Shown here piece after piece: positions 1 through 8,315 of a stretch of DNA of 22,379 nucleotides. Position 1 is the stretch's first letter; each line of letters begins with the position of its first letter. The notes under the pieces are model-generated. The model was not told the origin of the DNA. It saw only the letters and a program-made list of their open reading frames with translations, and did not search any database. The translations under genes and the position numbers were made by a program. This stretch comes from Clostridia bacterium (GTDB lineage Bacteria; Bacillota; Clostridia; UBA1381; UMGS1253): assembly GCA_017411585.1 (NCBI GenBank), contig JAFQPV010000230.1, positions 1 to 22,379 of the forward strand. Direction: 5' to 3'.

Positions 1-2868
1 ACCACCGAAGATCCAAACGGCCTTCTTGGAGAGGAAGTCCTTCATTTCGAGGATTTCCGTTGCAGCATCGCTGCCGCAAGCCTCAAGTGCTGCAACGAGC
101 TTATCTGTAGCCGCGCTGTTTGCATTGATATCATCGTAGGTTGCGAGCCATTCTGCAGCTGCATCCTTAGCGCTGTCGCAGGAGATAGCCTTTACCTTCT
201 CAGCGAGTCTCTCACGGAGCTGCTTTGCAGCAACAGCCATACCGAGACCATGCTCAGCGTTATCCTCGAAGAGGGAGTTTGCCCAAGCCGGACCCTGACC
301 CTTATGGTTCACGGTGTACGGTGTGGACGGTGCAGAACCACCCCAGATGGAGGAACAACCTGTAGCATTGGAGATATACATCTTATCGCCGCAAATCTGT
401 GTAATGAGCTTTGCGTACGGTGTTTCACCACAGCCTGCACATGCGCCCGAGAACTCGAGGAGCGGCTGGTGGAACTGAGAATTCTTTACATTCATCGGAC
501 CAGCGAGAACGTCTTCCTTCACGGATACCTTGATACCGTAGTTGAAAGCTTCCTGCTGTTCGAGCTGTGTATCGATCGGCTTCATAACGAGAGCCTTTTC
601 CTTTGCCGGACAAACCTTAGCACAGTTACCGCAGCCGGAGCAGTCGAGTGTGGAAACAACCATAGCAAACTTATAGTCAGCCTTACCGGTCATTGCCTTA
701 GACTTCATTGCAGCCGGAGCAGCAGCAGCTTCGTCAGCGTTTAATACAACCGGACGAATTGCAGCGTGCGGACAAACGATAGCACACTTGTTACACTGGA
801 TACAGTTGTCTGTGATCCATTCCGGAACATCAACAGCGATACCGCGCTTCTCGTAAGCAGCCATACCCTGCGGGAGGTGACCGTCAACCATATCCATAAA
901 TGTGGATACCGGAAGCTTGTCGCCAGCCTGTGCGTTACACGGACCAAGAATATTCTTAACGAATGCCGGAACATCCTTTTCAACAGTAGCGTCATCTGCA
1001 GCATTCTTCCAATCAGCCGGAACGTCAATCTTCTTGATGTTCTTTTCGCCTTCAACGATTGCCTGATGGTTCATGCTAACAATCTTTTCACCCTTCGCAC
1101 CGAAGGACTTAACAACTGCAGCCTTCATATATTCTACAGCGTCAGCAAACGGAATTACATCAGCAATCTTGAAGAATGCGGACTGGAGCACGATAGAGGT
1201 CTTGTTACCGAGACCGAGCTCTTTTGCAATACCGATAGCATCGATTGTGTAGAGGTTAATGTTGTTTTCAGCGATGTAGCGCTTCATCTTACCCGGCAGT
1301 CTTGCGGACAGCTCATCGATGTCCCAAGCGCAGTTTAAGAGGAAGTTACCGCCCGGTACGAGGTCCTCAACCATATCGTACTTGTCCACATAGGACGGGT
1401 TGTGACATGCAACAAAGTTTGCCTTGTTGATGAGGTAAGTCGACTTAATCGGCTTCTTACCGAAACGCAAGTGGGATACTGTGATACCACCGGACTTCTT
1501 AGAGTCGTAGCTGAAATATGCCTGTGCGAACAAGTCTGTGTGGTCACCGATAATCTTGATGGAGTTCTTGTTTGCACCAACGGTACCGTCAGAGCCAAGA
1601 CCCCAGAACTTACAAGCAGTGTTGCCTTCAGCAGATGTGTCCGGATTTTCAACTCTTGCGAGGGACAGATTTGTTACGTCGTCCTCGATGGAGAGTGTGA
1701 AGCCCTTGATCGGTGCAGCTGCGTCGAGGTTCTTGTAAGCTGCGATAATGTCAGCCGGAATTGTATCCTTAGAACCAAGACCGTATCTACCGCCAACGAT
1801 CATCGGCGCATTAGCATTGCCTGCGTAGCAAGCACAAACGTCGAGGTAAAGCGGCTCACCGATGGAACCCGGCTCCTTTGTTCTGTCGAGTACAGCAATC
1901 TTCTTACATGTTGCCGGAACAGCCTTAAGGAATGCTTCTACCGGGAACGGTCTGTACAGACGAACCTTGATTAAACCAACCTTCTCGCCCTTAGCGGTCA
2001 AGTAGTCGATTGTCTCTTCGATGGTTTCACATACGCTACCCATAGCAACGATTACCTTCTCCGCATCCGGAGCACCGTAATAGTTTACGAGACCGTAGTT
2101 TGTACCAATCTTAGCGTTAACCTTGTTCATGTATTCTTCTACAACAGCCGGAACTGCATCGTAGTACTTGTTGCAAGCTTCTCTATTCTGGAAGAAGATG
2201 TCAGGGTTCTGCGCACTACCGCGAAGCACCGGATGCTCCGGATTGAGTGCGTTGTTTCTGAATGCCTTAACAGCATCCATATCTACCATTTCTTTTAAGT
2301 CTTCATAATCCCATACTTCGATTTTATCGATTTCATGAGAAGTTCTGAAACCGTCAAAGAAGTGCAGGAACGGTACCTGACCCTTAATTGCAGCTAAGTG
2401 TGCAATTGCGCCGAGGTCCATTACTTCTTGCGGGCTGTTGGAGCACAGCATCGCATAACCTGTCTGGCGGCAAGCCATAACGTCGGAATGGTCACCGAAA
2501 ATGTTGAGCGCGTGGGACGCTACACAACGAGCCGATACATGGATAACGGACGGGAGGAGTTCACCTGCCATCTTGTACATGTTCGGGATCATCAAAAGAA
2601 GACCCTGGGAAGCTGTGTAGGTTGTGGTGAGCGCACCTGCTGCCAAGGAACCGTGTACAGCACCTGCTGCACCAGCCTCGGACTGCATCTCAACAACCTT
2701 AACCGGCTGACCGAAAATGTTTTCTCTCTTGTCAACCGCCCATTCATCCGTAACTTCTGCCATTACGGAAGACGGGGTGATCGGGTAAATCGCAGCAACG
2801 TCTGTAAACGCGTACGATGCCCAAGCGGCGGCGTTATTACCGTCCATAGTTTTCATTTTTCTTGCCAT
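1..2868 (-). CDS. nifJ: Pyruvate:ferredoxin (flavodoxin) oxidoreductase, 3' end outside window
   Basis: Single-chain PFOR, which oxidises pyruvate and CoA to acetyl-CoA and CO2 and passes electrons to ferredoxin; cytoplasmic thiamine-diphosphate and iron-sulfur enzyme. The window holds 956 codons of a family usually about 1,170 residues, so the C-terminus lies beyond the left edge. Visible: the N-terminal YPITPSSVMAE pyruvate-binding motif (about 28-38); a ferredoxin-like domain with CIQCNKCAIVC (Cys 689, 692, 695, 699) and DCSGCGNCAKVC (Cys 743, 746, 749, 753); then CAGCGE (Cys 810, 813) and GCSSIWGG, which begin the TPP domain and ligate the third cluster. Cys spacing closely matches Desulfovibrio PFOR. 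ATG at 2866-2868 follows GTAAGGAGG. Codon use is strongly biased, as expected for an abundant enzyme. No frame break was seen in the stretch present. Confidence 0.97.
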   Translation of the reverse strand, partial: MARKMKTMDGNNAAAWASYAFTDVAAIYPITPSSVMAEVTDEWAVDKRENIFGQPVKVVEMQSEAGAAGAVHGSLAAGALTTTYTASQGLLLMIPNMYKMAGELLPSVIHVSARCVASHALNIFGDHSDVMACRQTGYAMLCSNSPQEVMDLGAIAHLAAIKGQVPFLHFFDGFRTSHEIDKIEVWDYEDLKEMVDMDAVKAFRNNALNPEHPVLRGSAQNPDIFFQNREACNKYYDAVPAVVEEYMNKVNAKIGTNYGLVNYYGAPDAEKVIVAMGSVCETIEETIDYLTAKGEKVGLIKVRLYRPFPVEAFLKAVPATCKKIAVLDRTKEPGSIGEPLYLDVCACYAGNANAPMIVGGRYGLGSKDTIPADIIAAYKNLDAAAPIKGFTLSIEDDVTNLSLARVENPDTSAEGNTACKFWGLGSDGTVGANKNSIKIIGDHTDLFAQAYFSYDSKKSGGITVSHLRFGKKPIKSTYLINKANFVACHNPSYVDKYDMVEDLVPGGNFLLNCAWDIDELSARLPGKMKRYIAENNINLYTIDAIGIAKELGLGNKTSIVLQSAFFKIADVIPFADAVEYMKAAVVKSFGAKGEKIVSMNHQAIVEGEKNIKKIDVPADWKNAADDATVEKDVPAFVKNILGPCNAQAGDKLPVSTFMDMVDGHLPQGMAAYEKRGIAVDVPEWITDNCIQCNKCAIVCPHAAIRPVVLNADEAAAAPAAMKSKAMTGKADYKFAMVVSTLDCSGCGNCAKVCPAKEKALVMKPIDTQLEQQEAFNYGIKVSVKEDVLAGPMNVKNSQFHQPLLEFSGACAGCGETPYAKLITQICGDKMYISNATGCSSIWGGSAPSTPYTVNHKGQGPAWANSLFEDNAEHGLGMAVAAKQLRERLAEKVKAISCDSAKDAAAEWLATYDDINANSAATDKLVAALEACGSDAATEILEMKDFLSKKAVWIFGG

Positions 2869-2933
2869 CTATGTTTCCTCCTTACTAAAAATACAATACA
2901 TAAGCACACCTATAGGCATACTTCATCTTATAC

Positions 2934-2962
2934 ATTATAACAGTTTGTTATAGAAGTGTCAA
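2934..2962 (-). promoter_or_regulatory. Consensus sigma-A promoter of nifJ with internal palindrome
   Basis: On the minus strand the -35 is TTGACA (2957-2962), the spacer is exactly 17 bp and the -10 is TATAAT (2934-2939) with an extended TGn element. This is a perfect match to the housekeeping consensus. The predicted start is near 2927, giving a leader of about 59 nt. Inside the promoter lies a perfect inverted repeat, TATAACA-N3-TGTTATA (2936-2952), which overlaps the -10. It is placed where a repressor would block polymerase. No regulator is identified. Confidence 0.85.
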
Positions 2963-3055
2963 GTGATGAAACCTGCTATTTTATGCGATTTTCGGATAAA
3001 TTATTCATGTATATATATATTTCGGTTACCAAACAGTAACATAAGAGACATTTTT

Positions 3056-3085
3056 TTGTTATAGCAAATTTTTATGCAGTATAAT
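3056..3085 (+). promoter_or_regulatory. Promoter of mecA
   Basis: TTGTTA at 3056-3061, an 18-bp spacer, and TATAAT at 3080-3085; a second overlapping TATAAT starts at 3085. It lies about 50 bp upstream of the mecA start and faces away from the nifJ promoter. The ten bases TTTGTTATAG occur here (3055-3064) and also in the nifJ promoter (2944-2953), which may be chance in AT-rich DNA. Confidence 0.6.
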
Positions 3086-3135
3086 ATAATGTATTTAGGA
3101 GTTGTTTAAATTTGTTTTGGGGAAGGTGAGGCAGC

Positions 3136-3759
3136 ATGAGGATTGAAAAACTAAGTTTAAACAAAATCAAGGTGACCGTGGGTTACGAAGATTTGTCTCT
3201 ATATGACATTTCGTATGAAACACTGTCGCCCACATCGCCGCGACTTCGCGCCTTTATACTGGCAATGATGAAGCGCGCCGAAATAGAAATCGGGTTCAGT
3301 GCACCTGCAGGCAACGTGATGATTGAAGCGATTCCGCAAGGGGATGAGTTTGTGTTTTTAATCACACGCGTTGATGCGCAAGCTGAAGAAAAAGCAAAAC
3401 CGGTACTTACGCGCGAAGAAAAACGCGAGAAACTAAAAAACCGTTCATATCGCATTGTAAAAAAGCATGTAACACAAGATAAGCCGGATAAGCAAATCTT
3501 TCGATTTGAAAATTTGCAAAGCTTTGCGCTGCTGTTAAAGGTGGCATCCCTACCAAAAACAGCTGTGTTATATAAATGTGAAGATAGTTATTATCTGTCT
3601 TTGCCGTGCGGTAGTGCAAAGGCAAAGCAGCTCGCGAATATCGTGCTTGAGTTTGCAGCCTCTGTGGATGCAAAGCTCATACAGATTTATTTAAAGGAAC
3701 ACGCAAAGGGGTTTGCGCGCGGAAATGAATTCGATAAAATCTTGGCTTGTTACAAATAA
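3136..3759 (+). CDS. mecA: MecA-like ClpC adaptor protein
   Basis: A 207-residue protein resembling the MecA/YpbH/NegB adaptor family, which delivers substrates to the ClpCP protease; in Bacillus it controls competence and proteolysis. The N-terminal part starts MRIEKLSLNKIKVTVGYEDL, the typical MecA opening that in the family binds targets. A charged, Lys/Glu-rich linker spans about residues 78-115. The C-terminal domain (FRFENLQSFALLLKVASLP, then LYKCEDSYYLSL) is the part that contacts ClpC in the family. ATG at 3136 follows GGAAGGTGAGG. It is monocistronic, with its own promoter and terminator. Divergence from Bacillus MecA is considerable, so its substrates cannot be inferred. Confidence 0.8.
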   Translation: MRIEKLSLNKIKVTVGYEDLSLYDISYETLSPTSPRLRAFILAMMKRAEIEIGFSAPAGNVMIEAIPQGDEFVFLITRVDAQAEEKAKPVLTREEKREKLKNRSYRIVKKHVTQDKPDKQIFRFENLQSFALLLKVASLPKTAVLYKCEDSYYLSLPCGSAKAKQLANIVLEFAASVDAKLIQIYLKEHAKGFARGNEFDKILACYK

Positions 3760-3774
3760 GAATACAAAATTTTG

Positions 3775-3799
3775 AAACGGCTCATTGAGCCGTTTTTTG
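3775..3799 (+). terminator. Rho-independent terminator of mecA
   Basis: Stem AACGGCTC / GAGCCGTT with a three-base loop, followed by six T residues. It lies 16 bases after the mecA stop codon. Confidence 0.9.
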
Positions 3800-3866
3800 T
3801 TTGCTCTCGCGGCGCAGGTAAACCCAGCGCCATGCAATTGTTGGTTGAAATTTAATCTGTAAACGC

Positions 3867-3907
3867 AAAAACGGTACCCACCGAGGTGGGTACCGCATTT
3901 TGTTTTT
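3867..3907 (-). terminator. Terminator of the S-layer-type gene
   Basis: Perfect 10-bp stem CGGTACCCAC / GTGGGTACCG (3872-3881 and 3886-3895) with a four-base loop. On the minus strand it is followed by TTTTT. The plus-strand side is also T-rich, so it may act in both directions. The gap 3800-3866 holds nothing else recognisable. Confidence 0.88.
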
Positions 3908-3937
3908 TAGAAGCTATGCTTCAGACTCGAAGTTAAA

Positions 3938-4504
3938 TTACTTCGTGTACTTCGGCATATCGTTCTCGTAGTTGATTACGTATACATCAACAACTTCATC
4001 ATTGTAGAGTCTGATGATTGCATAGTAAAGCTTTGTATCAGCAGCATTACCAGCACCAGTCTCAACGTTACCGTTGTCGAGTGCGATGTACTCAGATGCA
4101 AGAACGGAATCAGCTGTGGAAGCGTACAACTTGGTCTTAGCCTTATTGTTGTAAACTACAACATTTGCACTTTCCGGAATCATGTATACATAGTCGGAAC
4201 CAGCTACATCAGCATTAACTGCAAGCTTAACCTTCAGACCACCGTCAACAGAATCAACGGAAGCGATGAAACCAGCCATTACTTCGTTGTCAGCTTCGTA
4301 AGTTGTCTCGTAGGTGTACATATAGTCGTCACCTGCGGAACCGATAACTGCAGCTTCAAATACATCGAATGTAGCTTCGCTCGGAGTGCCAGTCAATACA
4401 GTATTTTCAACATCAGCAACCTTAGAAGCAATCTTAGTTACATTCTCCATAAGGTTAGCATCGTCAGCTACGCTGTAGATGAATACATCACCTTCTGTGA
4501 GACC
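3938..4504 (-). pseudogene. C-terminal fragment of the SLH surface protein, shifted frame
   Basis: This reading frame continues the protein encoded at 4468-6990 but is offset by one base. Its sense can be followed upstream of its first ATG (4448-4450) as LTEGDVFIYSVADDANL before meeting TGA at 4505-4507. There is no Shine-Dalgarno sequence in front of the ATG. The total span 3938-6990 is 3,053 bases, one short of a multiple of three, so restoring one base near 4501-4505 gives a protein of 1,017 residues. The fragment has no known domain: acidic, Val/Ala/Asp-rich and beta-prone like the rest of the protein. It is followed by the only good terminator for this transcript. Confidence 0.8.
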
Positions 4505-6990
4505 TCAACTACAGTAGAGGAAGCTTCGCTATCGAGAACGAACATTGTCTTCTCTTCGCCGCCCTGGATGTAGTAAACCTTTACAGCATCTTCATCATCA
4601 TCACCGTATGTGGTTGTGCGTGCTTCCTTGAAGTATGCGAATGCAGCTTCGGAATCAGCAGCCATTGTACCGCTTGTGATGAGAGCTACGTTGTATGTGC
4701 CGTTAGCGTTGTAGCCATAGAATGCTACATCGTATTCCTTCTCGTTTACGAGAGTTGCAGCGTCTACAACCTTCCAATCAGCAAACTCAGCAGTCGGCTC
4801 GATCATGAATACCTTAGCGCCTTCAGCCAGAGTCTTGGAAGCCTTGAACTTGTTAGTAGCAGAGATCCATTCCTTTGTAGCAGTCGGAACTACGCCAAAG
4901 TCATTTTCGTCTGCGTTGTTGCCGTTCGGCAGGTAAATCTTTGTAAGCTCTGTACCACTTACATCATAAGCGATGAGCTTTTCTGTAGCTGTACCGTTGT
5001 CAACGAGATCTTCGATGATTTCAACCGGGGACATACAATTGTTTACAACATATTCAGTCTCTACAGCCTCTGTATCCGGATTATCACCAACTACAGTATA
5101 GAGATAATCTTCTTCGTCACCGCCGAAGATAGCTACCATCTCAGCTGCTGTGTACTTTGTTGCAGCCTTCTTGTCAGAAGTCTGAACACCGTTGATTTCG
5201 ATTCTGTCAGCTACATCGTATGTTACATCTTCACCAGCAGCAGTGAACATTCTGAGGGACTTATCACCGAAGGAAGAAGTACCTACTTTGTAAACATAAG
5301 CATAATCATTGCTCATTGTTGTTGTAGTATCGGAGTAAACGATAACGCCAGTGGATGTGAGGTAGAACTTACCTTCATCACCCGGTGCCGGGAAGTTAGT
5401 AACAAATGCCGTAGCACCGAATACTTCGTATTCTTCGTCGCCGATTTCAACGAGGTTATCGCTGTTTACGCCGGACTTAACCTTACCTTCTACAACGTTT
5501 CTTGTAGCGTGGATTTCAACGAATGTCGGATCAGACAGACCGTTGGAAGCAATAAGAACTACGTCATTCTTCTGGAGGTCTGTGAGCTCTGCAGCTACAC
5601 CGTCGATAGTAACTGTGAGTTCCTTCATGTTCTCAACAGCGTCCTCGTTGAGGGCGATGCTGCGAGTCGGATGAAGTGTGTTAACAGTTGTGCTGTTCTG
5701 GCCCTTCAGACGGAGTGTCATAGAGCTTGCTACAACAGAATCAACAACTGCGATGTCATAGGACTTAACAACGAAGAGATCATACTCACCATCGTTGTTG
5801 GTGTCGATAACCTTGATTGTACCAGCGTAAGCCGGAATAACATCAGAGTTAGCTGTAACTGCAAACGGAGTACCGTTGTTTACAGTAACCATTGCACCAG
5901 CTGCTACATCGATAACAGTCGGGCGCTTGTCGTCATGGTCAGCGTTGCTCCAGTAGGAGAATACGCCGTTAGCGATATCCATAACTTCGTCAGAATCAAC
6001 TTCAGAAGCTGTCTCATCGCAGAGAACATCGAGGTCTTCGAATACGATTTCCTTCGTCTTTGTTGTCTTAGCAACAACAGCGATTACATCGTAGTCGCCA
6101 TCTTCGTTTTCAGCGAGGTAAGCATTGGAGCTGTAGTAGAGAAGGTCTGCTGCAGCTGCATCTTCACAGTAGTAATCGTTGAGTGCGTATACAACCGGGT
6201 CACCTGTGCCAACGAGCTCAAGAGCCTTGATTGTGTTCGCATCGATCTTGGAGATGCTGTAATCGATTTCGCCTTCATCCATAGATGTGTCGTTCTTGAA
6301 TGTGTTAACAACCATACCTTCTACACGGTATACGCCGAGCTTGTTGTTGAGGAGGTTCTTTGCAACCGGCTCATACTTAGCTTCTGTACCGTATGTTACT
6401 CTTTCCATCAGGTTAACTTCGAGAGCGTTGTATACGAGCATAGCGATGTCGCTTCTCTTAGCCGGTGCTGTGGAATCTGTGATTGTAACCTTGTTTGTGA
6501 GCTTGAGGTCTGCAGCTACCATCATATAACCGGACGGATAGCCACCCTGGTCTTCAGCCATGTAAGTATAGCCGAGTGCTGCAACGATCAGCTTAATAGC
6601 CTGTTCGTATGTAACGTTATCTTCCGGACCAAACTCTTTGTCGTTGTAACCGTTGATAATGTTCAAGCCCTTTGCGTACTTAACGTAACCCGATGCCCAG
6701 TGGTCAGCTGTTACGTCTTCAAAACCCGATGCAGTCTTGCCAAATTCAGCCTTGCTAATCATAGCGCAGAGAATCTTAGCCATTTCTGCTCTTGTTACGT
6801 TCTGATCCGGATTGAAGTTACCCTTGTCATCACCGTTGATGATGTTAAGAGCGGACAGAACTTTTACTGCTTCTGCGTACTTAGCGTTGCTAGCTACGTC
6901 CGGGAAGTTAACAATCGCTGCGGATGCAACTACACCGAAAACCATAACACAAGCAACAACCAGTGCCAACAGTTTCTTGAGATTTCTCAT
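4468..6990 (-). CDS. SLH-domain surface (probable S-layer) protein, frameshifted near its 3' end
   Basis: Secreted cell-wall-anchored protein. Signal peptide at 1-25 (MRNLKK, hydrophobic core, cut near VASAA). Three SLH domains follow: about 30-72 (FPDV...INGDDKGNFNPDQNVTRAEMAKIL), 91-135 (FEDVTADHWASGYVKYAKGLN) and a weaker one at 150-205. SLH domains bind pyruvylated secondary wall polymers. The remaining 630 residues are acidic, Lys-poor and beta-prone with no recognised enzyme motif, as usual for self-assembling S-layer proteins. ATG at 6988-6990 follows AGGGAGGA. High expression is suggested by strong tandem promoters, a long structured leader and highly biased codons. The frame ends at TAG 4468-4470 only because of a one-base shift; the remaining 170 or so residues lie at 3938-4504. 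Confidence 0.88.
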   Translation of the reverse strand: MRNLKKLLALVVACVMVFGVVASAAIVNFPDVASNAKYAEAVKVLSALNIINGDDKGNFNPDQNVTRAEMAKILCAMISKAEFGKTASGFEDVTADHWASGYVKYAKGLNIINGYNDKEFGPEDNVTYEQAIKLIVAALGYTYMAEDQGGYPSGYMMVAADLKLTNKVTITDSTAPAKRSDIAMLVYNALEVNLMERVTYGTEAKYEPVAKNLLNNKLGVYRVEGMVVNTFKNDTSMDEGEIDYSISKIDANTIKALELVGTGDPVVYALNDYYCEDAAAADLLYYSSNAYLAENEDGDYDVIAVVAKTTKTKEIVFEDLDVLCDETASEVDSDEVMDIANGVFSYWSNADHDDKRPTVIDVAAGAMVTVNNGTPFAVTANSDVIPAYAGTIKVIDTNNDGEYDLFVVKSYDIAVVDSVVASSMTLRLKGQNSTTVNTLHPTRSIALNEDAVENMKELTVTIDGVAAELTDLQKNDVVLIASNGLSDPTFVEIHATRNVVEGKVKSGVNSDNLVEIGDEEYEVFGATAFVTNFPAPGDEGKFYLTSTGVIVYSDTTTTMSNDYAYVYKVGTSSFGDKSLRMFTAAGEDVTYDVADRIEINGVQTSDKKAATKYTAAEMVAIFGGDEEDYLYTVVGDNPDTEAVETEYVVNNCMSPVEIIEDLVDNGTATEKLIAYDVSGTELTKIYLPNGNNADENDFGVVPTATKEWISATNKFKASKTLAEGAKVFMIEPTAEFADWKVVDAATLVNEKEYDVAFYGYNANGTYNVALITSGTMAADSEAAFAYFKEARTTTYGDDDEDAVKVYYIQGGEEKTMFVLDSEASSTVVEVSQKVMYSSTA

Positions 6991-7379
6991 ATCTCAATTC
7001 CTCCCTTAAAAAAAATTTTTTGTTGAAAGAGTGTTGTGTCTTAGCAGGCCGCGGTCACCCTCTTTCACTGCGACCCGCCCGACGGCAACAAGGGACACTA
7101 ATGCCCTAAGTTGTCTTCTTGCATTGATTATAACATCCCAAAATTATGTAGTCAATGCAGTTAATACAGTTGTAATATAACTGTAAAATTAGTAATTCGC
7201 CTGTAGTATTGCGCCCTTTCGCAACACCATTTTGACACAATTACTCTTTATATTTACACGCGTACGCCAAAGCATACACGGTTGGGATCTCACAATATAT
7301 AATCTGTGCAAAGTACTATTATATAAGGAAGAAACTCACTCTCCCAATGGCATACTACACCCTTTACACAGAACACCAC
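6991..7379 (-). ncRNA. Structured 5' leader of the surface-protein mRNA (or separate small RNA)
   Basis: A 569-base gap (6991-7559) without a credible gene. Two minus-strand promoters give leaders of about 390 and 130 nt. In the RNA: a hairpin CGTGTATGC-TTTG-GCGTACGCG (7259-7280), a hairpin GTGTTGCG-N6-CGCAATAC (about 7207-7228), an inverted repeat TACAGTT-N7-AACTGTA (7165-7185), and a long-range stem TGAAAGAG / CTCTTTCA (7024-7031 with 7060-7067). The first two contain G-U pairs that would be C-A mismatches on the other strand, so folding favours the minus-strand transcript. I recognise no known riboswitch class. No T-tract terminator follows the upstream hairpins, so a leader is more likely than a free RNA. 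Confidence 0.5.
7127..7155 (-). promoter_or_regulatory. Proximal promoter (P2) of the surface-protein gene
   Basis: Minus strand: TTGACT (7150-7155), a 17-bp spacer, and TATAAT (7127-7132) with an extended TGn. One base short of consensus. The predicted start near 7120 gives a 130-nt leader. Confidence 0.85.
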
Positions 7380-7385
7380 TCAATT

Positions 7386-7414
7386 ATTATATACACCCAA
7401 ATCTGATTTGTCAA
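7386..7414 (-). promoter_or_regulatory. Distal consensus promoter (P1) of the surface-protein region
   Basis: Minus strand: TTGACA (7409-7414), exactly 17 bp, and TATAAT (7386-7391). A perfect consensus match about 260 bp upstream of P2 and pointing the same way. It drives either a 390-nt leader or an independent RNA. Confidence 0.7.
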
Positions 7415-7478
7415 TCCGTATTTTTAATTTTTCGTCCTTTTTTATAAATATTTCGTCTTTTTTTGCATGGCTTTGCTA

Positions 7479-7517
7479 TTGCAATTGTATTTTGCGTGTG
7501 CTAAAATAAATTTAGCA
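7479..7517 (+). promoter_or_regulatory. Promoter of the glmU-like/vanW operon with overlapping palindrome
   Basis: TTGCAA (7479-7484), a 17-bp spacer, and TAAAAT (7502-7507). A perfect inverted repeat, TGCTAAA-N5-TTTAGCA (7499-7517), covers the -10 and the expected start site, so it could be an operator. A direct repeat ATTATTACG (7522-7530 and 7534-7542) follows before the ribosome binding site. Confidence 0.65.
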
Positions 7518-7559
7518 TTTTATTATTACGTTCATTATTACGAAAAAGGAGTTTTTACT

Positions 7560-8291
7560 ATGAAAGCAATCGTTCTCGCAGCAGGCAAAGGCAGCCGACT
7601 GCAATCCGAAAAGTTCAACTTACCGAAGGTGCTTCGCCGTGCAAACGACAGGCCGCTTATCAGCTATGTGCTCGACAGCATTAATTTCATCGCACCGCAG
7701 GACATCGAAATTGTTGTCGGTTATATGCGCGAAAAGGTGATGGAGGAGCTCGGCAACGCATACGGCTACAGCGTGCAGGAAGAGCAGCTCGGTACGGGTC
7801 ATGCTGTTATGTGCACTCGTGAACATATGGAAGGCTATGACGGTCAGGTGCTGATTTGCTACGGTGATATGCCGCTCGTTAAGCCGGAAACATACAAAAA
7901 GCTCGTAGATAAGCATTTGGAAAGCGGTGCACACTGCACACTTTTAACTGCAATCGAGGAAAATCCGCCGGCATATGGCAGAATCGTTCGCGGCGCAGAC
8001 GGCAAGCTCACAAATATTGTAGAGGAAAAAGACTGCACACCGGAACAGAAATTAATCAAGGAAGTTAACGTCGGCATTTATGTATTCGATGCAAAAGAGC
8101 TGATGGCAGGTTTGGGCGAGCTGAAAAACAGCAACGCACAAAACGAATACTACTTAACTGATATGCCGCAGATTTTCATCGAAAAGGGTTTGAGCGTTGA
8201 AACCTTTGCTATTGAAAACAGCACAGAGTATTTCGGCGTAAATACTATGGAAGACCTCGAATTCTGCGAAAATGAATTGAAGAAACGCTAA
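7560..8291 (+). CDS. GlmU-type uridylyltransferase domain protein (no acetyltransferase domain)
   Basis: A 243-residue cytoplasmic nucleotidyltransferase matching the N-terminal half of GlmU, which makes UDP-GlcNAc from GlcNAc-1-phosphate and UTP for peptidoglycan. Motifs: LAAGKGSRL (6-14) with PKVL (22-25) for nucleotide binding; EEQLGTGHAV from residue 74; GDMPL (102-106), whose Asp binds metal; YGRIVR; EVNVGIYVFD; NAQNEYYLTD. Full GlmU is about 450 residues with a C-terminal left-handed beta-helix that makes GlcNAc-1-phosphate; this protein stops cleanly at TAA before it. ATG at 7560 follows AAAAAGGAG. Co-transcribed with the VanW gene 24 bp downstream. A separate acetyltransferase, a second full GlmU, or a different sugar substrate are all possible. 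Confidence 0.85.
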   Translation: MKAIVLAAGKGSRLQSEKFNLPKVLRRANDRPLISYVLDSINFIAPQDIEIVVGYMREKVMEELGNAYGYSVQEEQLGTGHAVMCTREHMEGYDGQVLICYGDMPLVKPETYKKLVDKHLESGAHCTLLTAIEENPPAYGRIVRGADGKLTNIVEEKDCTPEQKLIKEVNVGIYVFDAKELMAGLGELKNSNAQNEYYLTDMPQIFIEKGLSVETFAIENSTEYFGVNTMEDLEFCENELKKR

Positions 8292-8315
8292 ATCTTTATA
8301 CAACGAGGGATTTTT

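Noticed and set aside
4466..4507. Programmed frameshift in the S-layer-type gene
   Set aside because: No slippery heptamer, internal Shine-Dalgarno or downstream stem was seen at the junction; kept only as an observation of a frameshift.
5509..7026. 505-codon plus-strand frame opposite the S-layer-type gene
   Set aside because: Antisense shadow. The sense gene has biased codons that avoid those giving antisense stops. The predicted product is Cys/Asn/Val-rich, has no domain, and its start has no ribosome binding site.
7232..7447. 71-codon plus-strand frame upstream of the glmU-like gene
   Set aside because: No ribosome binding site, unusual His/Phe/Leu composition, and it lies in the region with minus-strand promoter and RNA structure signals.
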